64,000 nucleotides of DNA from Amborella trichopoda (lineage: Eukaryota > Streptophyta > Magnoliopsida > Amborellales > Amborellaceae). How positions within the stretch are numbered: the first letter of the stretch is position 1; each line of letters begins with the position of its first letter. Position numbers and translations under genes: made by a program. Below the pieces are notes generated by a model. That model was not told the origin of the DNA and did not search any database. It saw only the letters and a program-made list of their open reading frames with translations. The stretch spans positions 2,516,468 to 2,580,467 of the forward strand of contig NW_006497083.1 of NCBI RefSeq assembly GCF_000471905.2, in the 5' to 3' direction. Positions 43,985 to 54,388 of this stretch are shown here, piece after piece.

Positions 43985-44192
43985 TGTGAAAAGTCTCAGG
44001 TTTATCTGAAGATACTCAGTGTCCATTAATCATATGAATGTCTGTTATAGACAAATTACATATGAGAAAATATAGAAATAAATCACATATTCCTATACTA
44101 TACCCATACTTACTACAAATATAAGATATTGTATTTACCCTTCCCAAATATACAAATTAAAATATACACATTCCATATTAACCGGATATACA
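43985..44192 (-). repeat. 5' LTR of the non-autonomous element, truncated
   Basis: It begins tgtgaaaagtctcagg directly after the primer-binding site and aligns with 42030-42230. The outer part present in the other LTR (tatatacttttctttcaca) is absent. Confidence 0.85.
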
Positions 44193-45233
44193 AGAGCCAT
44201 TCTGCCTACTGAGAGCCATTATGCCTACCCAGAACCCTGCAGATACCCTGTTTTGACCCAGAAGCCTGCAAACACCCCGTTTTACTAAAAAACTCATTAA
44301 AAATAGTAGAAAAATATTTTTTTTACCCAAATTTTATCTGAGAGATTCACAAGAGGCTGAGGAACACACTTGAAGTGGACATTTTTAGTTTGGACTAACT
44401 TTGGTTGGGTGTCGCCTAGACTAGACTGAGCGACACGAGTGGTGTCGCCTAGCCGACTAGGGTGGCACTACTAATGTCGCCCGGGCGACACCACTAGTGT
44501 TGGTGTCGCCCATATTCAGGCCCAAATTAAAAATTTCTTTTGGCCGTCGATTTTTTGCCCTTTTGTGTAGTTTTTATCATGTTTGTTTCGGCGACACTAT
44601 GCGTGTCGTCCAAACCCAAATCCCCAAAAACTGTGCCTTTGGTTGGAGGATCTATTGGTTATGGAAAGATGCCCTTCCCAACAGATAATTGGCCTTTATA
44701 AACCCTTTTTCGTGGCCATTTGAGGGAGGAGAGGAAAACTTAGTGAGCTTATGAAATCGTAATCTGAAAACCCTAACCCTAAGCCTGAGAAACCTTAACC
44801 TAGACCTAAGGAACCCTAGTTATAAACCATTTCTATGGCACAACAACCCTTTTCAATTAGAGATCTTTTGGTCAACTTTTGAATCAAAGAGGCAAAGAGG
44901 ACACAGGTTCTGATACGGGCGAGCCCTCGAAGGCTCAGGAGTCCCGGGCCATCTGGCTCGGTTTGGTATTGTTCTCTTATCATTTTCTTCTTCTCCTTCT
45001 TACTGTTTTATTTAATTTTGGTCAGTTTGCTGCTTTAAAATCGTGTTTTAATGTTTTGGATCATGCTGGCTCTGCCGCAGATCTGAGAGCGGATCTGCTC
45101 GTTTCTGGCAGATATGGCCTCATATATGAATTCGATTTGTCCCACTTTCTCTACCACATTATTTTTATCAGTTTAATGTGTCAAAATCTGAGAGATCTTC
45201 ATCGAAAGATCTGTCCGATTTTCATCGTAAATA
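44193..45233 (+). repeat. 5' LTR of the gypsy-like element
   Basis: A TATAAA at 44697-44702 and the LTR duplicate at 52537-52867 support this call. The end is placed just before the primer-binding-like site. The start is approximate. The 203-codon open frame at 44879-45490 lies across LTR and leader and shows no protein family. Confidence 0.55.
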
Positions 45234-45256
45234 GTTTGACACCCACTGCGGGGCAT
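45234..45256 (+). other. primer-binding-like site of the gypsy-like element
   Basis: tttgacacccactgcggggc resembles the tttggcgcccaccgtggggc type used by Tat/Athila-lineage gypsy elements. It is followed by atttcgagcttgatccgag, also usual there. Confidence 0.6.
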
Positions 45257-46639
45257 TTCGAGCTTGATCCGAGTTCCGAAACATTAATTTTATTCAATGT
45301 TTTTACTGTTTTTAGTGGCAAAAAAGTCTCAAAAATCGACTGTGACCAGGACCCAGGGTTTTGGTGCTACGAAACCCTGCCTGTCTTGGGCGACATCAGC
45401 AGTGTCGCCCGGGCGACACCACCAGTGCCACCCAGGTCCAGGCCGACACGTCCCCTGTCGCCCAAATTTAGAAGTCTCAGAACATTCTGAGACTTTGTAG
45501 TCTTGTTCCAGGGACTCTCTTGTGATTGTTCAAAAACTTTCGGATCAAAATAAAATTTTCAAAAATACAAAAAAAATATTTTCTTGATACATGTCTATTA
45601 TATCTGTACTTTTCTATTTTATTTTATTTCAATTTATTTCAATTTATTTCATCAGAAATATTATTTTCCCTGCTTTTGAAAGTTTATTGTAACATTATTT
45701 TATCAAATATTAAAAAATAAAATTAAAATTAAAATAAAAAATACCTTTTTTTTGGCAACACCAGCAGTGTCGCGCAGCCTATAAGGGCGACGCAGTAGTG
45801 CCGCCCGGGCAACACCACCCGTGTCGGCTAGTTGCAGGTGTCCCATAAAATTCTTGGGACGCCACAAGCCTCCTCTAGAGGTTGTTGGCTTCCTGTTTAC
45901 CATATTTTGGCTTAAAATATTTTTTTTTAAAAAAGAAAAAAAATATTTTACTTCAGATATGTTTGTTATGTTCCTGGCTTTTTGATTGAAATCATGTTTT
46001 CCATGTTTTCACCATACTTAGTTTAACTGTGTTTCATCAAAGTTAAAAAGATAAAACAAAAAAAAATATACATCAAGGGTTACTTGCACCCTCCTTGAAC
46101 CGTGTCCCATTCGAGTCACCATCGACTGGGGTCGTGCTCGTCTTAGCACAAACTGTGCTTGGTCTCACTATTTTGACTATACCTTCTTAGGGGTTGCTGA
46201 ACCCTCCATCTATACTGTGCTTCGAACAAGCTTCGCCTCAAAGCACGCATCTCTAGGCAGAACTAGTTCTTTATTTCTTCATTGCATTGTGTGTTAGACA
46301 ATTATTTTTTATTGTGTGCTTCTTTACACACTCCAGCACACACCGGACTGGGAATACCCGGGAAACCAACAAACAAATATTTCAAAAACCTCTAAAATCC
46401 GCGTTAATGGCATAAGGGGAACCTAGCTTTGAGAGTTGAGGTGGTTGGGATTCGCATAACTTTAACTGTGAGCGCCCCTCCGTAATCCTTTACCTCAAAG
46501 AAACTTCGCGTACAGTAGGACCTTGTGAAAATCCTGTAACAAGAGGCAAGCACCTATGTGGGGACCTATATCAGCCTAGCCACATTTCAATAGTTAGAAA
46601 CCCACTCTCAAGCCAAGTTTACCATGTGCTTGCTTATTT

Positions 46640-47240
46640 ATGTTGGTTAATCTTAGATCTCAGCCCGGACCCGCACCGAGTTGAACCCTTTGGGTCAAGT
46701 TCAGACTTGTACCCAGCTTAGCCCAGGTCCAAATCAGGTTTCGCCTTGGTCCGAACTTAGGCCCCCTCTTGGTCCAAGGCGAACGCTCGTTCCTAGTTCA
46801 TCTTTGATCCATACCTGGTCTGATCATCAAAACTCTATGGGTCCAAGTCTAGGCTTTTAGCCAGCCTAGCCCAGGTCCAAACCAGGTTCACACCCAGGTC
46901 TGAACCTAGGTCCCCTTTTGGTCTGAGCCAAGGGCTCGTGCCTAAACCAACCTTGATCCAGTCCAGGTCCACACCTAGTCTGATCATCAAAACTCTCTGG
47001 GTCTAAGTTCGGGCTTATTCCCAGCCTAGCCCAGGTCCGAACCAGCTTCACACCCAGGTCCGAACCAGTTTCACACCCAGGTCCGAACCTAGGCCCCTTA
47101 TTGGTCTGAGCCAAGGGCTCTTTCCTAAACCAACCTTGATCCAGTCCGGGTCCACACCGTCTGATCTTCAAAACCCTCTTGGTCCAAGCCCATGCTTGCA
47201 CCCAGGTCAGTTCATGTCCGAACCAGGCCCACACCAAGGT
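46640..47240. repeat. degenerate tandem array, approx. 165-175-bp unit
   Basis: Blocks such as cagcctagcccaggtcc, ccaaccttgatccagtcc and gtctgatcatcaaaactct recur about every 165-175 bp for three or more units, with shorter internal repeats (acccaggtccgaacc). Because the unit stays open on the minus strand, a spurious repetitive 123-codon frame appears at 46866-47237. Confidence 0.75.
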
Positions 47241-48984
47241 CCGAGCCGAGACTCGTACCCATCTAGTCTAGATCTTAGTCTAGGTTCAAGCATAGGTCTA
47301 AGCCTAGAGTTGCCTCTAGAGCTAGACAAGGCAGACCTTAATTCATAGTTTAAACCAAAACCCATTGAGTCTAGCAGGTTTCATTCAGTCTAGTCCTAGC
47401 CTAGATCTTATTTAAGGTTTTGCCCCTAGAATCAGACTAGGTTTACACCAAGTCGTTGAGTCTAAATCTCACCCTAAGTTTAGGAGTCATGACTCAGGAT
47501 CAAAGCATAATAAGATCCAACCCTATGGCGCCAACTCAGCCTAGATCTAGAGAACCAAGTCGGTCTGAGAGGCACTGTCACAGTGCTCCCTCGCAAATCA
47601 TCCATAACACTCGTGTCAGTGAGCCGACTCTCGACCCACATGGAACCAAACCTAGCCGTCCCTGTTGCCTTCAAGGCCACTCTTTAGAAGTCACGAGTCA
47701 ATAGGTTGATAAGGTTCGTAACACCTTAAATAGTCAAGGGGTCAGGCTGGGGGCAATCCTCCAAGACATAGGGGTTAACCTCAAATCCCTTTGGCACAAC
47801 AAGAATAAAGCCTCCACCCAAATCTCTGAGTCAGCTGATCTTTGTCATATGAACCCCGATGGTCAATTAGCAGCCCAACATTCTAGTCTTGGCAATCAGC
47901 CAATTAGTGGGCGAGTGGGTTCACAAACAACTAGGAAAAGTCTACCCATACAACCCATCACCAATAAAGATTAGGGTTTTGACCTAACTCGATATAAAGA
48001 CAATTCTAAGGTGCATGCTTACTTTCAAGACCTGCTCAATAGAGGATACACCATCCAGCGCACTCAATCCAGAAAAGTTAGGTCAGAAGCTTAAGCCAGA
48101 GGCCGAGCCCAACATTTTGGCTTAAACCAGGATAACCCTAGGACTGCTAGCTTGCCAATCCAACCCACTACGGGCCAGAGGTCTAATTTTAATCATCACC
48201 CGAGCCTAAGTCTACCTCGAGGGCAGACTCCATCTGGCAGTAGTTATGGCATTCCTTCACTCTTTCAGTCTAGTGCCGGGGCAAGAGATTACCCTAGCCC
48301 TAAGGATAAATCACCCAATCAAGGTACGGGGCAGGTAGACCTAGCCACCTGAGGTCAGAGGTCTAGTCATCATAGCAGTTTGAATCGTCCATCCCAGTTA
48401 AGTGGTGATCCTATCTTGCAGGCCTCCTTACGTGGCCAAGTTGTGCAACCTCCGAGTGATGGGTATTCTCTGACCCAATTCAGCTCGGGCGAGTCCACAA
48501 GCCGACAACTGGCACATCAAGTTCAACACATTCCTCAGGCTCAGTCCTTGGGGCAACCGGCTACATGGACCTAATAACCAGTTTATACGAGCCACATACC
48601 ACATAGTCAGGTTCAACAGATCATACAACCGAGCCAGCTCACAGCTCTAATGACAGCTCAATTCACTCGTATAAAACACCTTCAAGACTCTTTAGAGAAA
48701 ATGGGAATATGAAATTTCTCAACTCCTAAAGCTTATGTACAAGAAATTCTAGGATACCTAGAAGATCTACCAGTGGGGTTTGTGAAGTCACAGTTCAGAA
48801 ACGGATTTTTAAGGAAAGAGGATACTGAGGCACACATCAACTCTTACTTATTGATGGTCCACACATTGCAAGACTGGCCCAACCAACTTAAGTCATGTTC
48901 TCTTATAACTTATCAAAATAACCCTTGATGTGGCACCGAAGATCCATGAAGGATGACACTTAAGCAACTCCTGACGAAATATTC

Positions 48985-49592
48985 ATGCAATTTTCCTCCC
49001 ATTATAGTGGAAGAAGGCCAAGACCCGTCACCCTTGGTGAGTTAACTTCTACCAAACAGAAGTCGAGTGAGTCTCCTTCCCTGTTTATAACCATATTCAA
49101 AGAGGCCGTTATGCAAGTAATTGAAACTACACTCTCTGATGCCACGAAGGTAAGCGTGGCATTAGAGAACATGACTCCAGAATATGTCACGTTCTTCAGT
49201 TTGGGGGAGTCCCTTATTCATTTAATGTTATGCTTGAAAGAGTATCGCGATATGATCGAGCCAGAGAGGATGAGACCATAGTCTTTGATAACTCAACTAG
49301 TGGAGAATCTTCTTAAGAAAGAGAGGTGAACATGATCAAGAAAAGCAACTCTTCTGCAAACCATTCACAAGGAAAGACAAAAACTTATTCTACCACATGG
49401 AGAATGCAGACTTCCACACCAAGGGAATTCACTCCAATTGATGCCCCTATGACCGATGTCATGAAGAAGTTGCTTAAGGCAAGGCTCATAAAATTACCTC
49501 CAGAAGCCAAGATTCCTCCTTTCCATGGAGGCGATACATCTCGATGGTGTGATTGGCATCAAAACTATGCCCATAGCACTGAGGAATGTTGA
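48985..49592 (+). pseudogene. gypsy-like gag remnant with zinc knuckle
   Basis: 48985-49281 reads HYSGRRPRPVTLGEL, SPSLFITIFKEAVMQV and SLGESLIHLMLC, matching Retrotrans_gag of Tat/Athila-like elements. After a frameshift and stop, 49326-49592 ends with HGGDTSRWCDWHQNYAHSTE then EC, a C-x2-H...H-x4-C variant knuckle in which the usual glycine before the histidine is alanine. Without pol, it could at most supply or mimic packaging protein; it is interrupted here. Confidence 0.75.
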
Positions 49593-49631
49593 GCTTTCAG
49601 ATATAGAGTTCAAGAACTCATCAATAACGGC

Positions 49632-50579
49632 ATGATAAGTGTCAAAAAGGAAGATGTTGACAACAAAGAAGAATTAGAAACTCTAGATGTCTCGACAAAG
49701 AATATTGATGTCAACCTGATTAACTCAGGAAAATCACAAGTTGTGCCCAAACCTGAAGAACATCCACAAAGGCCTCAGAGCACAAGAAGAAATCAACTGG
49801 AAAGTCTAGTAGATGAAAACCAAAACGAGCATAACCTCACTCAAGAGTTAATGACTAAGGATACTCAAGATCAAAGCAGTGAGGATGATCTTAGCTCCAA
49901 GCCCACAACCGAAGAAAGGGGAAAAAAAAGGGGTATCGCATATGGAATTCCACTTCAAGATACACTTTCAAAAGTAGCACAAGAAATCCCCATCATCAAG
50001 AGCCACACTAGGGCATATTAACTCAAGCATAAGCTCAACCAAGGTTTTGAAGCTATGGATTCCCAAGCCCATGACGACAAGAAAAACCTTAATTCTAGGA
50101 TAATAACTCGTGTGGGGGTAAATGAACAAGTGCTAAAAGGAAGCCTTTCACCTCAAAACCTTGACGACCCACCTAAGTGGGATCAATATGATGAGGACGA
50201 CATGTTAGAAATTGATGTGATCCAGATCAACGAGAAGGGATCATCTTCCAAACAAGGGGTCAACACCCTAAAGTCTCTCATTACGCTTTCAAACAAAGGG
50301 TCAACACCTCAAATATCAAAAGAAGTCGAACCTTTGGAAATTCTAAGGAGCCTACCTAGGCCACCTTCACCAGACTTCTTGGTCAACCCACTTATATGGG
50401 ATGAGGAGCCAAGCAGAGAAGATTTAACCAAGCCACCTCTCAAGGTGAACTCAGTTATAGATGATGGAGAAGCAAATAGCCAAAATTTGACTATTTTCAA
50501 AGATTTGATATCTTCACTAGAATCGATAGAGCTCGAACCTTTAAAAATTCTAAGGGGCCCACCTGAGCCACTTTCATAA
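49632..50579 (+). other. acidic open frames downstream of gag
   Basis: Two frames (49632-50021 and 50055-50579) are rich in D, E, N, P and S and have no family signature. They share short repeated phrases (EPLEILRSLPRPPSPD and EPLKILRGPPEPLS) within the second frame. They occupy the place of the gag-pol spacer of Tat-like elements. I infer that they are element-derived, not host genes. Confidence 0.45.
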
Positions 50580-51559
50580 GAGTTCTTGAATGATCCACCA
50601 ATCTAGGATCAAGAATTGGATATTAAAAATCCGACCATGTTACCTCCTCAAGAGGCAGACTCTCTAAAAGTCATTAACGATATGAGCACAACTCCGATAA
50701 CCAGAGCACCACCATATCAAGAGAATTCATCTTGAAAACAACAAGTTCCTAACAGAACAGAAATCTTTGCAGGGGCAACCCCATCAAAATATTCAATAGG
50801 GGCAAACTCCTCTCATGAAGAGGATACAATAGGGACAACTAATGAGATTGAACCCTTGTTTATTGATTCCCAACACCTTATAAAGGTCATTTAATACAAC
50901 ATGGGCAACTAATGAGATTGAACCCTTCTTCGTTGACTCCCAACATGTCGTAGGCCATCTAATACCAACTCACCCACTCCTCTTGTACGAGTCTCACCTA
51001 AGCTCGAGCACTGAGAAGGAGGCTACTATGGAGTTAACCTCTGAAAAGCAACACAAAATTTGTAATGAAAAAGATAATCGAAAAGGAGTTGGTGATCACT
51101 CACCCCTTGCAAATAACCAAATGAGGCATTCATGCCTCACACTTCAAAAGGCATTAACGCCTAATGTGTAACATAAAGTTCTCCATTAATGGGAGAACCC
51201 TGATGAGCTTATTCGTCCATGTAAAAGATTGAGGGATTAGGAAACTGAGAGTGATTTTTTGGTCTCAAAATCAAGGTTCAAGTAGAGCAGTTCAAATGAA
51301 AAGTTCAACGGAAATTCCATAACCATTGTCAAAGAGATATTGGATGTCATCCTGGGTCAAGGTAAATTAGAAGAAAACCGATATTAGAACCTCCATGCCA
51401 CTTGGAGGAGTGAAAGATGATCGAATTTCTACATGATCTTTGGGTGAATTGCTGCAACAAAAAAAAAAGAAAAAAAAGAAAGGCACCTTGACTCTTCTTC
51501 TTCCTCATCCTCTTCTTCTTTTGTCATTGTTTTCTTCTTCTTCAAAAAAAAAAAAAAAA

Positions 51560-51741
51560 CTGTTGGGCTGAAAATCCAAAAGGAACCCCAAGCGTTGAAA
51601 AAAACGTTATCGGGCTGAACACTCGAAAGGGACCTCGGAGCGAAAAAAAAAAAAATCTGTTGGGCTGAAAATCCGAAAGGAATCCCAAGCATTGGAAAAA
51701 AGGCCACCTGGCTAAACACTCGAAAGGGACCCCGAGGCGAT
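51560..51741. repeat. 97-bp tandem repeat, two copies with half-unit substructure
   Basis: Copies start at 51560 and 51657 (ctgttgggctgaaaatcc). Each contains a second, related half (gggctgaacactcgaaagg or ggctaaacactcgaaagg), so the array is about four half-units. A-runs separate them, and a ttcttc-rich stretch precedes at 51490-51545. Confidence 0.85.
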
Positions 51742-52526
51742 AAAAAGAAGAAGTTCTCTCCTTCCTTCTACTCTCCAAAGTCTTTTCTCTCTAAACATCT
51801 TCTCTTCCTCCCCCTGAGTCAAAGTGGTGTTAAAAGAAAATCAATAAGCATTAGCCTGATAGAATATTGTTAAGGACCTAAATCATTTGCAACTTCGAAA
51901 GGTGAGTAGCGGAAGAATGAAATCGGAAATCCAAAGAGATTTTGAACACCTAGGGGCGACATCTGATATTTTCAAGACTATGTGTCGCTCAAAACTCCAG
52001 AGAACTCTCATTGAATTGCAATACAAGAGCTGAGGTTGGAAGATAAAGAAATACTTGATGATTCATCATCCCGAAGATTCTAGCAAGGACCTGAAACACT
52101 CACATATTGTCCACCAAAGGAGACAAGTGGTTAAATTGTAAGACTTACATTAAAAGAAAACCACCCCCCAACAGGCGCAAAAAAAAAAATAAACATAAAT
52201 AAATAAATAATAAAAACTCCATGGTCGTATGAGTATAACTGCCGACTACATCGTCCATCGCTGCATGATGTTAAACTGCTTAGAGGCTCTATAGCTGCAG
52301 GAGTTAAAACTGCTAACCAAAATTTGTTTTTCAAAATATCTTTATCTTTTTTAAAAAAAAATTCACTATATGTCTTGAGTTTTCAAAAACTTTAATTTTT
52401 ATGTTAAAATCATAGCACGTCCAAGGTCTGGGTTCCATTTTAAAACTGGCAAATTCTGTGGTTTTCTAAACCCTTAGAACCACATTGTCTTAGTAAACCC
52501 AAATCCATAGTCCACACAGCCTACCT

Positions 52527-52867
52527 TGTGAGCCATAACCCAAAATTTCTCTGAGAGCTTCACAAGAGGCTAAAGAACACACCTGAAGTAGACATTTTAG
52601 TTTGGACCAACTTTGGTTTGGGCGACGTTAGGTGTGGCGCCCAGCCTAGACTAGGCCACACGAGTGGTGCCACCCAACCTACTAGAGCGACACTACTAGT
52701 GTCGCCCGGGCGACACCACCGGTGTCTCCCAACCCTGTTTAGGCCCTAATTAGAAATTTCTTTTGGGGCATCGATTTCTTGCCTTTTTTTGTAGTGTTTA
52801 CCATGTTTGTTTGGGCGACACGCCTAGTGTCGCCCAAACCCGAATCCCCAAAAATGGTACCAAAATC
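52527..52867 (+). repeat. 3' LTR of the gypsy-like element, truncated
   Basis: It is homologous to 44327-44650, including gtcgcccgggcgacacc and aaatttcttttgg. It stops at ccccaaaaatggtacc, after which copia reverse transcriptase sequence begins. The TATA-containing remainder of the LTR is missing. Confidence 0.8.
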
Positions 52868-52894
52868 ATATTTGGGAATTAATACCTCTACCTC

Positions 52895-53505
52895 GAGACC
52901 GAAAATCCATTTGATGCAAGTGGATTTTCAAAAAGAAACTAAACTTAAAAGGGAAGCTAGAAAAATACAAGGCTAGACTAGTAGTAAAGGGATTTAACCA
53001 AAAGGAAAGAACAGACTATGAGGAAACCTTTTCACCAGCTGCCAAGTTTCAATCCATTAGAATCCTTATAGCCATAGTAGCCCATTTTGACTTTGAAGTC
53101 CATCAAATAGATGTAAAGACAACCTTCGTGAATGGGAATCTAAAGAAGAAATGTATATAAAACAACTTGAGAGATTTGAAGAAAAGGGAAAAAGAAACTT
53201 AGTGTGCAAACTTAATAAAATCCTTCTATGGCCTAAAACAAGCATCGCGTCAGTGATACCTTAAATTCCAAGAGACTGTGTCTTTGACAAGATTTATCCC
53301 TAATCAAGAAGACTTTTGTATATATAAAAAGGTAAGTGGGAGTGATGTCATATTCATCTATCTATATGTGGATGATATGCTGATTATTAGTAGCTCAATA
53401 AACATTGTGTTGGAAAATAAGAAATTCCTTGCACAACATTTTGATATGAAAGATATTGGGGAAGCTTCATATGTGTTGGGCATAAATATTGTAAGAAACA
53501 GATAA
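52895..53505 (+). pseudogene. copia reverse transcriptase remnant
   Basis: Shifting frames read YKARLVVKGFNQKERTDYEE, TFSPAAKFQSIRIL and VHQIDVKTTFVNGNL. 53278-53505 then carries NQEDFCIYKK, VIFIYLYVDDMLII (YVDD box) and FDMKDIGEASYVLGINI. Frameshifts and stops fall near 53150-53280 and at 53503. Confidence 0.9.
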
Positions 53506-53529
53506 AAGAGAACCATTCAACTTTCCCAA

Positions 53530-54240
53530 ATGACCTATTGCAAGAAGGTGTTGGAAAAATTTGACATGGATAAATGTAAGCTCATGACAACCCCAATTGA
53601 TAAGAAAACAAAGCTTAGTAATAAAATGTGCCTTAGTAACGACAACGTAGAGGAAATGAAAATTATGGAGAGAGTACTATGTAGAAGTGTAGTGGGATCC
53701 CTTATGTATGCAATGACAGGGACAAGACCTGATTTGTCTTTCGTCATGAACATGATTAGTCGGTTCCAATGCAATTCATGGGTGGAACATTAGAAAGCAG
53801 TTAAGAAAATTTTGTGATACTTGAAAGGGACTGTGAACTATGCAGTTACATATGGGGGAGGATCAGAAATTGCTCTTGAAGGATATTCTGATGCAAGCTA
53901 TCAAGGGGATCCAGATGATGCGAAGTCAACATCTGGATATGTGTTCATGCTTGGAGGAGGGAATATTTCTTGGAAGTCAAAGAAACATGATATAGTAGTG
54001 TTGTCCACTATGGAATCAAAATACATGGCAAGTTGCTTAGCAGCCAAAGAGGCTGTATAGATTAAGAAATATCTTAATCAATTTGATTTCAAGCCAATAC
54101 AATGTGGGGCAGTGAGATTCTACCGCCACAATATGACCGCTATATGCCTATCTAAGGAGCTCAGATTCCACAAAAATTCCAAGCTTATAAAGCCCTTCTT
54201 CTATCATCTGCGCAATGAGTGTGCAGTACAAAGAGATTGA
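53530..54240 (+). pseudogene. copia RNase H remnant
   Basis: 53530-53793 reads CKKVLEKFDMDKCKLMTTPI and GSLMYAMTGTRPDLSFVM. 53821-54060 reads GYSDASYQGDPDDAKSTSGY, ISWKSKKHDIVVLSTMESKY and MASCLAAKEAV. The first aspartate is present, while the STTEAEY motif has become STMESKY. It ends in a premature TAG at 54058-54060, after which homology continues. Confidence 0.9.
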
Positions 54241-54388
54241 CATCAACTACATACCCACCGAGGTGATGATAGCTAATCCACTAACAAAAGGACTAGTTCC
54301 AAATATTTTTACAAAGCATGTAAGGGAGATGTGAATGAGAGAAAGTGAGGAAGAGAGATTATGAGGCCTCCAAAGGCCAAGTGGGAGA

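Larger units (their letters stand above)
42030..44192 (-). mobile_element. non-autonomous LTR element (TRIM/LARD-like)
   Basis: The left LTR 42030-42267 starts tgtgaaaag and ends tttcaca. The right LTR 43985 to about 44192 repeats it (for example tatagacaaattacatatga then gaaaatata) but stops about 40 bp short, at gatatacaa. On the minus strand a polypurine tract (agtttgagggggag) abuts the left LTR. Inside the right LTR lies tggtatcagatcc, a tRNA-iMet-type primer-binding site. The 1.7-kb interior has no gag or pol motif on either strand. The truncated right end abuts the next LTR element. Confidence 0.88.
44474..52716. repeat. dispersed CG-rich palindrome, four copies
   Basis: The 18-bp perfect palindrome GTGTCGCCCGGGCGACAC is present at 45402-45419 and 52699-52716. 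Near-identical copies lie at 44474-44491 (one end base changed) and about 45798-45815 (two changes). Each is followed by CACCA or similar and sits among further cgacac/gtgtcg words. They are in the LTRs and leader of the gypsy-like element. Confidence 0.85.
44193..52867 (+). mobile_element. large gag-only Ty3/gypsy-like element (LARD), 3' LTR cut short
   Basis: An LTR-like block at 44327-44650 (gagagattcacaagaggctg onward, through the CGACAC-rich part and the tttctttt...gattt motif) recurs at 52537-52860. A primer-binding-like site is at about 45234. The interior holds gag (48985-49592) and acidic, proline-rich open frames, but no protease, reverse transcriptase or integrase motif. It is therefore non-autonomous. 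The right LTR ends abruptly at about 52867, where copia sequence begins. The exact left end is uncertain because it meets the truncated neighbour at 44192. Confidence 0.75.

Noticed and set aside
44879..45490. 203-codon plus-strand open frame
   Set aside because: It spans the LTR end, primer-binding-like site and leader of the gypsy-like element and has no protein family signature; it is open by chance.
46866..47237. 123-codon repetitive minus-strand frame
   Set aside because: It is produced by translating the tandem DNA repeat; the repeated peptide follows the DNA period.
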